Part shown: piece after piece, positions 33,858 through 42,210 of the stretch
Layout: each line of letters begins with the position of its first letter
How positions within the stretch are numbered: position 1 is the first letter of the stretch
Source of the DNA: Candidatus Zhuqueibacterota bacterium
GTDB taxonomy: Bacteria; Zhuqueibacterota; Zhuqueibacteria; Residuimicrobiales; Residuimicrobiaceae
Direction: 5' to 3'
NCBI GenBank assembly: GCA_963169875.1
Contig: CAUJEL010000164.1
Coordinates: forward strand, 1 to 52,930
DNA length: 52,930 bases
The notes under the pieces: generated by a model
What the model saw: only the letters and a program-made list of their open reading frames with translations
The model's database searches: none
Told to the model about the DNA's origin: nothing
Program-made: the position numbers and the translations under genes

Positions 33858-34967
33858 TCAGCGACAAACGGCGCCGAGAACGCGCATAAAATTGCCCCAG
33901 CAAATGGCCTCGACCTCGTCCCGGCTGTAATCCCGCTCGAACAGGCCTTCCCGGATCTCGCCAAAGACAGAGCAGTCGCGCACGCCCTCAGGAAGGATCG
34001 GTATGCCGTCGAAATCAGAACCAAAGGCGATATACTCGGCGCCGATCAGTTCGCTGAGGTAGAGAATATGGTCGTAATAGCGTTCCAATGGAATTGAACG
34101 TCCTTGCAATGCTGCCTGGAATTTCGCGCTGAAATCCGGAAAAAGCCGCCCGATTTTCGCTAAATCCATACCCGCGGATCTCTCGAGTTTTCCCAATTCA
34201 GTGAACAGATCCCCGGCTTTTTCAAAGACCAGACGGTTAAACGCGGCGTCCAGAAAAGCCGGATAGATGTTCAGTCCGATCAGGCCATCAGCTGCGGCGA
34301 TGCCGGCAATCAGCTCGTCCGGCAGGTTACGCGCCGTGTGGCATAGTGCCCTGGCGCATGAATGGGAGGCGATGACCGGTTTTTTGCTGGTGTGCAAGAC
34401 CGCCTCGACCGTGCGATCGTGACTGTGCGAAATATCGATGATCATGCCGAGGTCATTCATCGCCTGGATGACATCCCGCCCGAAGGCGGTCAACCCGGCA
34501 AAGGCTGGCGCGCTGTCGTTGGAGCTGATGACCCACTCGTTGCTCTCCGCATGCACAATGGTCATCAGGCGCACACCCATGTTGTACAATGCTTCGAGTT
34601 TGGTCAGGTCGGCTTCGATGGCATTGCCATTCTCAACGGCCAGAATAGCGGCGATCCTGCCCTGGCCACGGCATTCGAGGACCTCCTTGTGGTTGAGACA
34701 TAGCTTAATGTCTTGTTCATGGCGCGCCAGTTCATCTTTAAAACGCGCGATAAAATCGCTGATCATCGCAAAGGCTTTGCCTTTGGGTATGGCGGGCGGA
34801 AGATAGCAGGCGAACACCTGCAGAGCGATGCCCGCTTTTTTCATCGCCGGCAGATTCACCTGGAGGTGGGCATCCTCCAGGGAGTCGCCCATCAACAGAT
34901 TGGTGGCGGTGTCGCAATGGAGATCGCAAATGGGTATGATAGAGTCCTGAGTCATTTTATTATCCAT
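33858..34967 (-). CDS. Membrane-dipeptidase-like peptidase M19
   Basis: A 369-residue amidohydrolase-fold protein. HxD in ICDLHCDTATN, a bridging Glu region in AAILAVENGNAIEAD, then DISHSHDRT and IASHSCARAL with the metal histidines: the M19 (renal dipeptidase) set. No signal peptide is visible, so it is probably cytoplasmic. M19 enzymes hydrolyse dipeptides, including those with D-amino acids. The start may be ATG 34967 or the ATG four codons later; neither has a strong ribosome site. It stands alone, 114 bp upstream of the PTPS gene. Confidence 0.92.
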   Translation of the reverse strand: MDNKMTQDSIIPICDLHCDTATNLLMGDSLEDAHLQVNLPAMKKAGIALQVFACYLPPAIPKGKAFAMISDFIARFKDELARHEQDIKLCLNHKEVLECRGQGRIAAILAVENGNAIEADLTKLEALYNMGVRLMTIVHAESNEWVISSNDSAPAFAGLTAFGRDVIQAMNDLGMIIDISHSHDRTVEAVLHTSKKPVIASHSCARALCHTARNLPDELIAGIAAADGLIGLNIYPAFLDAAFNRLVFEKAGDLFTELGKLERSAGMDLAKIGRLFPDFSAKFQAALQGRSIPLERYYDHILYLSELIGAEYIAFGSDFDGIPILPEGVRDCSVFGEIREGLFERDYSRDEVEAICWGNFMRVLGAVCR

Positions 34968-35515
34968 GGTTTGCGCACGTGCGTAGCCGGTTGTTCACAT
35001 TATGATCGTACAATTTATTAATTTAGAACATTAATGGCAAGATCAAAGAAGTTTTCTGAGTAAAGTGGCGGAGGGATGAAAGATGTGGGACGCAGCAGCG
35101 TCATGCCGAGCTCATGACGAAAGAGACGTTTTGGGCAAGACAACCGAGGAAGCAGAAGAGCATGACACGGGCAGAGGCGCGCGAGGGATCTCCGCCAAGC
35201 GCATCATCCCGCCCACGCCAGAAGGTATTCTTGCTGCAAGACAGACTGGCCCAAACGGCGCATGGTCCCGCTGCACTTAAAAAATCCTTTCAAGGATGAC
35301 ATTTTTTTGAACTTCCCCATCAGGTCATGCAAGCATCTTGTAGGTCTTACGATACAATCTTGTGAGTGGGGCAAGCTGCCCCGCATGAGTCCTCCGTGAC
35401 TGTCCAAAAAGAAAAAATAAGACCTGTTTGGAGTGTCATTTTTACTTCTTTTGTTGCTTTTTGAAATGATTCTTTGCATCTTTTACTATCCGAAACCCAA
35501 ACAGCGGGAGTCGTT
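34968..35515. other. Long intergenic region between divergent genes, with repeat remnants
   Basis: No gene is supported. The region must hold promoters for the M19 gene (minus) and the transglutaminase gene (plus). Around 35099-35300 the order GTCATGCCGAG, GAGGGATCTC, CAAGGATGACA recalls the GTCATGCCGAG...AAGGATGAC repeats scattered through many FCB genomes, but it is diverged. Short frames in the stretch look like chance. Confidence 0.55.
35284..35301. repeat. Palindromic motif ATCCTT-TC-AAGGAT-GACA, copy 1
   Basis: A 14-bp dyad with a two-base centre followed by GACA. The same arrangement recurs at 39563-39580. It lies in the gap upstream of the transglutaminase gene. Confidence 0.5.
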
Positions 35516-37105
35516 ATGACAGCACGAAAAATTGTTTTCTTTATCTTTCTGGCCGCCAGCCTGGCCTGGTCCTGGCCCGGACAGGTGCTGCGCCAGTTCA
35601 AGGCGCCCGGATCTTTCTGCACCACGCTCGCTTTCGATGGCCAGTATCTCTGGACCGCGGACTATAAAACCGATATGCTCTATCGCATCGATCCCGAGAC
35701 CGGCAAAAAAGTCTCCGAAATCCCCGCCCCGGGATTCTGGCCCACGGGTCTCGCGTATGACGGCGAACACCTCTGGTGCGCCGACGGCAAGCAGAAGAAA
35801 ATATTCCAGATCCGGCTCGCCAGCGGCGCCATCATCCGGGCCATTGACGCCCCCTCCGACAATCCCGAGGGGCTGGCCTGGGACGGCTTTACGCTGTGGG
35901 TGAGCGATGCCCAGGTGAAAAAAATCATGAAAATAGATATCCAGGACGGCACCGCGGTCAAAACTTTTCCAGCGCCCGCTACAGCACCGCAAGGCCTGGC
36001 CTGGGACGGCGTCTACCTGTGGTGTGCGGATCGCCTCAGCGACGAGATCCACATGATCGACCCGGCCAGCGGCGAAGTCATCATCATCCTCAAGGCGCCC
36101 GGTCCCCACACCCGCGGCGTGACCTTCGATGGCCAGTACCTCTGGGCCCTGGATTACCAAACCGATCAAATCTATCAACTGGTGCGGCAGGATGCCGAAC
36201 CGTACCGCCTCGAGAATCCGCGCACCTGCCGCGTCACTTATACCCATGACGCCGCGGTCTACGGCGACGGCAAATTGCATGAACTGAATCTCTATGTCGC
36301 CGTGCCGGCGGATCTGCCGCAGCAGGGCATTTTCAAAACCACCTTTCATCCCGCTCCGCAACAACGACTCCAGGACCGCTGGGATCAAGCGGTGGCCCAG
36401 TTTAAATATTCGAACAAACCTTCAGGCAGTCATCTCACCACCACCATGGAAATTGAAACCCGCATCAGCGAGATCAACTATTTTATTTTCCCGGACCGCT
36501 GCGGCACCCTGGCCGACATCCCCGCGGCCATTCGTGAAACATATACTGCCAATGGCAGCAAGTATATGATCGATGACCCCTATATCATGGAGCTGAGCCG
36601 CAAGATCGTCGGCAGCGAGACCAATCCCTACTGGATGGCGCGGAAAATCTTTGATCACGTCCGCAACGCACTCGAGTACAAACATGAAGGCGGCTGGAAC
36701 ACCGCGCCGGTGGTGCTTCAACGCGGCACCGGCTCCTGCTCGGAGTATACCTTCAGCTTCATCGCCCTGTGCCGGGCCGCCGGCATACCCGCGCGCTATG
36801 AAGGCGGCCTGGTGGTGCGCGGCGATGATGCCAGCTTTGACGACATGTTCCATCGCTGGCCGCAGGTCTATCTGCCCAATTACGGCTGGATTCCCATGGA
36901 TCCCCAGGGCGGCGACAAACCGGGCCCGCGCGACCGCGCCATGAACATCGGCCATCTCCCCAACCGCTTTCTCATTCTCACCCAGGGCGGCGGCGATTCG
37001 GCCTTTCTGGGGTGGTATTACTATTCCTGGGAAAATTATGTTGCGGATGCGAAGGTCAAAGTGGAGATCGATAATTTCGCCGAGTGGGAACCGCTCAGCC
37101 GTTAA
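35516..37105 (+). CDS. Exported beta-propeller plus transglutaminase-like protein
   Basis: A 529-residue protein with a signal peptide (MTARKIVFFIFLAASLAWS). Residues ~25-225 hold about five propeller blades repeating L-A-W/Y-D-G-x-x-L-W-x-A/S-D (GLAYDGEHLWCADGKQK, GLAWDGFTLWVSD, GLAWDGVYLWCAD). Residues ~370-500 are a transglutaminase/protease-like core with Cys in GTGSCSEYT (~407), His in MFHRWPQVYLPNYGW (~444) and Asp in IPMDPQGG (~461), a complete triad. It could be a cysteine peptidase or crosslinking enzyme in the periplasm; bacterial members are mostly peptidases. GGGAG five bases before the ATG at 35516 decides the start. queG follows in the same direction after 49 bp. Confidence 0.9.
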   Translation: MTARKIVFFIFLAASLAWSWPGQVLRQFKAPGSFCTTLAFDGQYLWTADYKTDMLYRIDPETGKKVSEIPAPGFWPTGLAYDGEHLWCADGKQKKIFQIRLASGAIIRAIDAPSDNPEGLAWDGFTLWVSDAQVKKIMKIDIQDGTAVKTFPAPATAPQGLAWDGVYLWCADRLSDEIHMIDPASGEVIIILKAPGPHTRGVTFDGQYLWALDYQTDQIYQLVRQDAEPYRLENPRTCRVTYTHDAAVYGDGKLHELNLYVAVPADLPQQGIFKTTFHPAPQQRLQDRWDQAVAQFKYSNKPSGSHLTTTMEIETRISEINYFIFPDRCGTLADIPAAIRETYTANGSKYMIDDPYIMELSRKIVGSETNPYWMARKIFDHVRNALEYKHEGGWNTAPVVLQRGTGSCSEYTFSFIALCRAAGIPARYEGGLVVRGDDASFDDMFHRWPQVYLPNYGWIPMDPQGGDKPGPRDRAMNIGHLPNRFLILTQGGGDSAFLGWYYYSWENYVADAKVKVEIDNFAEWEPLSR

Positions 37106-37154
37106 CATCCATGAACCTGAATGATGAACCATTCGATCGCAGGAGATAAACCCC

Positions 37155-38084
37155 ATATCTATTGGTCTTGCTGATAAAATAAAATCCGCGGCCGGGGAGC
37201 TCGGATTCGACCGGGTCGGTATCGCCCGCGCGGAGCCGCTGCCGGGAAAGAACCTGATAGAATGGCTGGCAAACGGCTGCCACGGCGAGATGCACTACAT
37301 GGCCAACTACCAGGCGCAGCGCCTCGATCCGCGCACGCTGGTGCCGGGCGCCAAATCGGTGATTGTGGTAGCGATGAATTATCACACCGGCCAGCCGGCT
37401 GTTGTTACGGAAGGCACAGGCCGCATCGCGCGCTACGCCTGGGGCCTGGATTATCACGACGTGCTGCGCCATCGAATGAAACAACTGTTGACGCACATCC
37501 AGCTTCTGGCGCCGGGCACGCAGGGCCGGGTGTTCGTCGATTCCGCACCGGTGCTGGAAAAGGTCTGGGCAGCGCGCGCCGGCATCGGGTGGCAAGGCAA
37601 AAACAGTCTCATCATATCGCCCCAATTGGGATCGTGGATATTTCTGGGCGAATTGATCGTCGATCTGGAGCTGTCAGCGGATGCTCCTGACAAAAATCGC
37701 TGCGGCACCTGCCGACGCTGCATCGATGCCTGCCCCACCGGCGCCCTGGTGGCGCCCGGCGTCCTCGACGCCCGCCGCTGCCTCTCCTATCTGACCATTG
37801 AATTGAAGTCCCAACACGCTATTCCGCAAGAATTTGCCGATAAAATGAACGGGTATGTTTTCGGCTGCGACATCTGCCAGGAGGTCTGTCCATGGAACCT
37901 TTCCTTGAGTACGGATACGCAGGAAGAAGCCTTCCAACCTGTGCCAGGACGCAACAACACCCCGCTGCACGAATATGCCGGGTTGACAGAAGATGAATTC
38001 AGGCGATGGTTTGCCAGGAGTCCGGTGAAACGGGTGAAATACGCGGGATTTATGCGCAATGTCCGCGCGGCGCTGGGGGAGTGA
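37155..38084 (+). CDS. queG: Epoxyqueuosine reductase QueG, apparently initiating at ATA
   Basis: A 309-residue protein. The family N-terminus ADKIKSAAGELGFDRVGIA is encoded from about 37167, upstream of the first in-frame ATG (37290). The frame is open back to stops at 37122-37127. AGGAG at 37141-37145 is followed nine bases later by ATA TCT ATT GGT, where ATG would be expected. Two 4Fe-4S motifs are present, CGTCRRCIDACPTG and CDICQEVCPWN. QueG reduces epoxyqueuosine to queuosine in tRNA using cobalamin and iron-sulfur clusters. No ATG, GTG or TTG lies in this frame near the ribosome site, so the start is ATA (or ATT at 37161), or the base at 37157 is a sequencing or assembly error. Confidence 0.9.
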   Translation: MSIGLADKIKSAAGELGFDRVGIARAEPLPGKNLIEWLANGCHGEMHYMANYQAQRLDPRTLVPGAKSVIVVAMNYHTGQPAVVTEGTGRIARYAWGLDYHDVLRHRMKQLLTHIQLLAPGTQGRVFVDSAPVLEKVWAARAGIGWQGKNSLIISPQLGSWIFLGELIVDLELSADAPDKNRCGTCRRCIDACPTGALVAPGVLDARRCLSYLTIELKSQHAIPQEFADKMNGYVFGCDICQEVCPWNLSLSTDTQEEAFQPVPGRNNTPLHEYAGLTEDEFRRWFARSPVKRVKYAGFMRNVRAALGE

Positions 38085-38093
38085 GAACCGGTA

Positions 38094-38615
38094 TTACATC
38101 CCGGTTCGCCGAGACGCTTGCGCGTCCCGACGAATCCTGCCTTTGAGTTTTATCATCGCAATCACCAGGAATACCAGCCCGACATGGGCATAGACATCGG
38201 CGAAATTGGCGCAAGGCGAATCTAAAATCTGCAAAAAATCGGTGGTATAGGGCACCAGCATGGCTTCGGCCACATGTCCGCAACACGCGGCCGTCAGCGT
38301 CACAAAGGCGGCTTGCGCCCAGCCATCCAGCCGGTAGCGTCGCTCGTAATAGCGCCAGGCCGGCCAGGCCGCGGCGGCAATGGCCGCCAACAGCAGGATA
38401 TAAACCCGGCTCACCCAATGAGGCAGTTCAGGCATGAACCAGCTGAATCCTTTGGTGTTGGGGATGAAATGGATGGAGAACCACGCCCCCAGCACATGGA
38501 TTTGCCCGCCAGCCGCCATGTTCGTGCGCACCCAGGCGCGGCTGAGCTGGTCAAGTGCGACGAGGATAATAATCCACCGCCACAGAGAAAACGCTTTTAC
38601 AGGCAGCAAACTCAT
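38094..38615 (-). CDS. LspA-like (signal peptidase II family) membrane protein, divergent
   Basis: A 173-residue protein with about four transmembrane helices. The order of motifs resembles LspA: ALDQLSRAWV (LspA DQxTK), FIPNTKGFSW (NxGxxF), then a helix, GHVAEAM...TTDFLQI (LspA GNxxDR...VVDF) and ANFADVYAHVG (FNxADxxxxxG). Both candidate catalytic aspartates are present (TTD and FAD), but the GN-DR sequence is GH-EA. It could be a divergent prolipoprotein signal peptidase, needed in a cell with this many lipoproteins, or a paralogue of altered use. It ends 9 bp from queG, which converges on it. Confidence 0.7.
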   Translation of the reverse strand: MSLLPVKAFSLWRWIIILVALDQLSRAWVRTNMAAGGQIHVLGAWFSIHFIPNTKGFSWFMPELPHWVSRVYILLLAAIAAAAWPAWRYYERRYRLDGWAQAAFVTLTAACCGHVAEAMLVPYTTDFLQILDSPCANFADVYAHVGLVFLVIAMIKLKGRIRRDAQASRRTGM

Positions 38616-38738
38616 GTCGCAAATTCTTCGCCATCAAGCTGTAAACATCTGCCGGGACGTTCCCCTGCCCCGCTTCTCACGACACCACAGCAGGCCGACC
38701 GGGTCGGGCGCTGCGACGCGCGCGCACCCCAGCAGCAT

Positions 38739-38767
38739 GCGCGGGTCTGCTGCCAACAGACCCGCGC
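38739..38767. other. Perfect 11-bp inverted repeat downstream of mscL
   Basis: GCGCGGGTCTG at 38739-38749 pairs with CAGACCCGCGC at 38757-38767 around a seven-base loop. It lies ~65 bp beyond the mscL stop. No T tract follows on either strand, so it may be a transcript-end hairpin working with Rho or a protein site. Confidence 0.5.
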
Positions 38768-38831
38768 GTCGACCTGCCGGATTCTTATTTGAAAACAACA
38801 ATTGGGAAACAACCCGCACGGAATATAAAAC

Positions 38832-39281
38832 TCATTTCACTTCCGACGTGCAATGGCCGCAGCGCGTCGCCTTGATGGGAATGACCGACAGACAGTAAGG
38901 GCACTCTTTGGTGGTCGGCTCCGCGGGCGCCGGCGGTTGCTCCCGTCTGAGGCGGTTCAATCCGCGGATGAGGAAAAAAATCGCCAGGGCGACGATCAGG
39001 AAATTGATGATCGCGTTGATGAAAAGGCCATAATTGATGCTCACAGCACCCGCCTTCTGCGCTTCAGCCAGTGACGCATAGGGTCCCGGCACGGCGCCAT
39101 CCTTCAAGATGATGAACAGGTTGCTGAAATCGACATTGCCCAGCAACAGGCCGATGGGCGGCAGCAGCACATCGGATACCAGAGAGCCGACGATCGTGCC
39201 AAAGGCGGCGCCGATGATGATGCCGACCGCCATATCCACCACATTGCCTTTCAATGCAAATTCTTTGAACTCTTTGAACAT
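38832..39281 (-). CDS. mscL: Large-conductance mechanosensitive channel with C-terminal zinc ribbon
   Basis: A 149-residue channel subunit. [31 protein letters not shown] is split across the amphipathic N-terminal helix and TM1; TM2 is [24 protein letters not shown]. Instead of the usual C-terminal helical bundle the protein ends, after a Pro-rich linker, in CPYC...CGHC, a small zinc ribbon. MscL opens under membrane tension to release solutes in osmotic downshock. The pore-lining glycines and the N-terminal helix are intact, so gating should be normal. Confidence 0.95.
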   Translation of the reverse strand: MFKEFKEFALKGNVVDMAVGIIIGAAFGTIVGSLVSDVLLPPIGLLLGNVDFSNLFIILKDGAVPGPYASLAEAQKAGAVSINYGLFINAIINFLIVALAIFFLIRGLNRLRREQPPAPAEPTTKECPYCLSVIPIKATRCGHCTSEVK

Positions 39282-39324
39282 GATTGCCTCCCTTTGTTCG
39301 TACCTGAATAATTACATGAATGAG

Positions 39325-39510
39325 CCTGTTCTATTCACAAGCCGCCGAACGCGCCATGGCCACCGAGCCATTTTTGTTATAATGATCGAAAATTTTTTAA
39401 TTTTAATTTTAATTTCATCTCAGTCATTCAAGTTGTTATCAATACCATTTTTATGTTTTTCTTTTCTTTGCGTACCTCTGCGTCCTTGGCGGTGAATAAT
39501 TCAGATCAGG
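39325..39510 (+). repeat. Dispersed intergenic element, copy B
   Basis: Starts CCTGTTCTATTCACAAGCCG, has ATTTCATCTCAGTCAT in the middle and GTTTTTCTTTTCTTTGCG followed by TACCTCTGCG and GGCGGTGAATAATTCAG at the right end. Same block order as copies A and C. A short piece CCTGAATAATTA at 39303-39314 just to the left looks like the outer end of another copy, as if elements had inserted side by side. It lies between the flavodoxin-like gene end and the mscL start. Confidence 0.85.
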
Positions 39511-39562
39511 CTTCACGGAAGCTGTAAAAAAACCACAGATCATCCCGTGCAGCGTATAAGAT

Positions 39563-39580
39563 CCTTACAAGGATGACAAG
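39563..39580. repeat. Palindromic motif ATCCTT-AC-AAGGAT-GACA, copy 2
   Basis: Second copy of the dyad seen at 35284-35301, differing only in one centre base, 53 bp beyond the right end of element copy B. Confidence 0.5.
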
Positions 39581-39636
39581 CGTGGTCATTTTTTACCGGA
39601 CAGCCGCTATACCCCCCGACATGGTGTTACCATCTT

Positions 39637-40164
39637 TTAATTATTCCATTCACTGCGGTGCGGCGTCACCACCACTTTTTTGCCCGGAGCGATGTTGGTG
39701 ACCGGTGGCGTGTGAGGCGTGATTTTATCCGCGATCTCCTGCACCCACGCCACCCCCTTGATGATCTCGTTTTCCGTGATGGGTTGGCCGCGAAATTCCA
39801 GATAAAAGGATTTCGGCTTGACGATCAGAATACCGCCCATGGATTTCAGCCGTTTTGCCACCATCTGCGCCGCGCCGTCCCGCTGCCAAAAAGGGCGCCG
39901 CTTGTAACGAATATCGAATACCGCCATCTTCATCCCGCGCAAGGCACCGGGCGGCAGTTTGAAAGGCCACGCCAGCGTCACCTCGGGTGGAAGATGACGA
40001 TGCTGCGGACATCCGACGATGAGCAGGTCAACCGCATAGGGGGTCTCAGCCTCTTCCACCGGGATAAGCCGCACCAAATGCTTTCCGGCCAAGGCTTCCG
40101 CCATGGCTCTGGCAAGCTTGAAGGTGTTGCCCAGCTTGGATTCATATACCACCCATACCTGCAT
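39637..40164 (-). CDS. Flavodoxin-like domain protein
   Basis: A 175-residue flavodoxin-fold protein. VWVVYESKLGNTFKLARAMAEAL matches the FMN-phosphate loop (usual T-x-T-G-x-T, here S-K-L-G-N-T) and first helix; LLIVGCPQHRH and MKMAVFDIRYKR correspond to the later FMN-contact loops. It might carry electrons or act as a flavin-dependent oxidoreductase; no partner is obvious. The ATG at 40164 has GAGGA seven bases upstream. The frame is open for another 75 codons upstream, but that part overlaps the SRPBCC gene and looks non-coding. Confidence 0.8.
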   Translation of the reverse strand: MQVWVVYESKLGNTFKLARAMAEALAGKHLVRLIPVEEAETPYAVDLLIVGCPQHRHLPPEVTLAWPFKLPPGALRGMKMAVFDIRYKRRPFWQRDGAAQMVAKRLKSMGGILIVKPKSFYLEFRGQPITENEIIKGVAWVQEIADKITPHTPPVTNIAPGKKVVVTPHRSEWNN

Positions 40165-40246
40165 GCCGAATTCCTCAACATGAACTGCTGCCTGCGCTGA
40201 AGCTGAACCCTTACGACTCGATATTCCGCAAGAGAGCAAATGCCCG

Positions 40247-40792
40247 TCATCTTTTTTCCGGCGGATGCTCCCAATCAACGGGTCCGACGCGAAAGCGGTA
40301 CTGCAGATTCGGCAATACCGCGTTTTTCCACGCCCTGTCAAAATAGGCGAACGCGTCATCCCACGCTTCGCTACGCCCCCACCCACCATGGATCAGTTCA
40401 ACCCGGGTTTTTCCCTCCCCGGCTGCTGTCAAAAATATCATCACCTGGGTGCGTTGCGATCTGGCCCAGGGCATCTGAGGCGGCGCATTCCAGGTGAACG
40501 CCAGATAGCGGGGCGGTTCCAGCACCATGATGCGATTGCCATCCCCGCCGCGGCTGCCAACCGGCGCATCGGGCATAAAAAAGATTTCATAAGCGCCGTC
40601 CACACAGGTGTCAATCTTGCATCCAGGCGCGAAAAAGGATGTGACGCCCGCCTCCGTCGTCCACGCTTCCCAGACCTGTTCAATGGGCGCATCGACGGTA
40701 ACCTCGGCATGGATGACGCGCTCCCCGGGTGTTGCAACGAGCATCCCGCTGCAGGCGACCATGATGACGATCAAGATGATTCCAGGTTTCAT
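40247..40792 (-). CDS. Exported SRPBCC (AHSA1/START-like) protein
   Basis: A 181-residue protein with a signal peptide (MKPGIILIVIMVACSG). The mature part begins VIHAEVTVDAPIEQVWEAWTT, the typical first strand and helices of AHSA1-type SRPBCC domains. It continues with GDGNRIMVLEPPRYLAFTW and ends in a long helix WDDAFAYFDRAWKNAVL. The fold binds hydrophobic ligands in a central cavity. Most AHSA1-like proteins are cytoplasmic, so an exported version is less common. ATG 40792 is preferred over a position 17 codons upstream, with GAGG nine bases before it. It follows the M48 protease gene by 47 bp. Confidence 0.85.
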   Translation of the reverse strand: MKPGIILIVIMVACSGMLVATPGERVIHAEVTVDAPIEQVWEAWTTEAGVTSFFAPGCKIDTCVDGAYEIFFMPDAPVGSRGGDGNRIMVLEPPRYLAFTWNAPPQMPWARSQRTQVMIFLTAAGEGKTRVELIHGGWGRSEAWDDAFAYFDRAWKNAVLPNLQYRFRVGPVDWEHPPEKR

Positions 40793-40839
40793 AGCAGTTA
40801 GCCTCACAGTCGTATAGCAAAACAAATCCGTATTAAAAA

Positions 40840-42063
40840 TCACAATTGCCGGATGCGCTCCAGAAGCGGCGGATGCGAATGATGCAAGAACACATAAAGT
40901 GGATGCGGCCAGAGGTTGGAGAGATGATCGCGCGACAATTTGATCAATCCCGTCACATAAGCTTTTTTATCGCTGCTGGTTTCAACCGCGAAACGATCCG
41001 CCTGGTGTTCAAAACGGCGCGACAGGGCATGAGAAAACAGATTCAGGATTAAATCAAGAGGCGTGTACAACAGAGCAAAGAAAACCAGGCCGGTATAAAC
41101 CGCAGGTTGCTCGACAAAAAAGGCGGCAAAGAGGCCCTGTTCATGCAAAAACAGCGACAGACAATAGAAAAGAAACCCGGACTCTGCGATACTGAGGCAC
41201 ATCATTTTGATGATGTGCCGCTTTTTATAATGGCCGATTTCATGGGCGAGCACGCCGATCAGCTCAGAGACGGTGTGATTTGCGATCAGGGTATCATACA
41301 ACGCAATGCGCTTGTTGCGGCCCAAACCGGTGAAAAAAGCATTGGCTTTGCTCGAGCGCTTGGAGCCATCCATGACCGAGATTTCACGCAACGGGAAATG
41401 CACCCGTTCTGCAAGGGCGACGATTTCATCGCGCAATTCCCCCGGCGCCAGCGGCTGAAACTTGTTGAACAAGGGCATGATCCACACCGGGGCGATAAAA
41501 GAAATAAACAGAGAGACGATCGTGGTCGTCCCCCAGACATAGAGCCATGCTGCGGGGCCTGCGTACTGAAACAGCGCCAGGATGCCGACCAGGAGCGGCG
41601 CACCGATGAGCACGCCCAATAAAGCACCCTTGATCCGGTCCATGACAAAGACGCGCCAGGTGGTCTGGTTAAAGCCATAGCGCGCTTCGATAACAAAGGT
41701 GTGATAGATTTGCCAGGGCAAGTCCAGAAAGGATTTGGCCGCTGCGAGCAGGCCGATGTAAGCGAGGCCGGTGAGGATGACGTGCCATCCGAATCCCCGC
41801 AGCCAGACATCCAGCGCGGCGAAACCGCCGGCGAACCAGAAACCCAGGAGTACCACCAGATCAAAGGACGCGCTCGCGATTCCGAAATGGGTGAGATCGC
41901 GCTGATAGGCGCGCGTCTTGTTATTGGCAGCCTCGTCATAGAACTCCCGCACCGACTCGGGCACTTGCCCCCGGGGATGACGCAGGTTGAGGAGGTCGGC
42001 CAGCAAATCGAGAAGATACGTGGCGATGAGAACGCCCAGAATGATGTAAAAATAGAGATTCAT
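40840..42063 (-). CDS. M48 (Ste24/CAAX-protease-like) membrane metallopeptidase
   Basis: A 407-residue polytopic protein. The zinc motif VLAHEIGHYKKRHI lies near residue 271, and the third ligand Glu is in RFEHQADRFAVE. The IEARYGFNQTTW and DGSKRSSKANAFFTG blocks are shared with eukaryotic Ste24/CAAX prenyl protease 1 and its bacterial relatives. It should cleave peptides or proteins at or inside the inner membrane; bacteria lack CAAX prenylation in general, so the role is more likely membrane-protein quality control. Copy C of the dispersed element lies upstream. Confidence 0.93.
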   Translation of the reverse strand: MNLYFYIILGVLIATYLLDLLADLLNLRHPRGQVPESVREFYDEAANNKTRAYQRDLTHFGIASASFDLVVLLGFWFAGGFAALDVWLRGFGWHVILTGLAYIGLLAAAKSFLDLPWQIYHTFVIEARYGFNQTTWRVFVMDRIKGALLGVLIGAPLLVGILALFQYAGPAAWLYVWGTTTIVSLFISFIAPVWIMPLFNKFQPLAPGELRDEIVALAERVHFPLREISVMDGSKRSSKANAFFTGLGRNKRIALYDTLIANHTVSELIGVLAHEIGHYKKRHIIKMMCLSIAESGFLFYCLSLFLHEQGLFAAFFVEQPAVYTGLVFFALLYTPLDLILNLFSHALSRRFEHQADRFAVETSSDKKAYVTGLIKLSRDHLSNLWPHPLYVFLHHSHPPLLERIRQL

Positions 42064-42210
42064 CTGTTATCCATTGAAGAGCCATTTTTTAAATGTAAGA
42101 CATTTTCGCCACATATGTCAAATTATTTTAAAATATTAAATCCTGTTTTATATTAAAAATCTCCAGGAAATGTCGGACCTTGATGTGTCCGGTAACTGCT
42201 TCCGGTTTAG

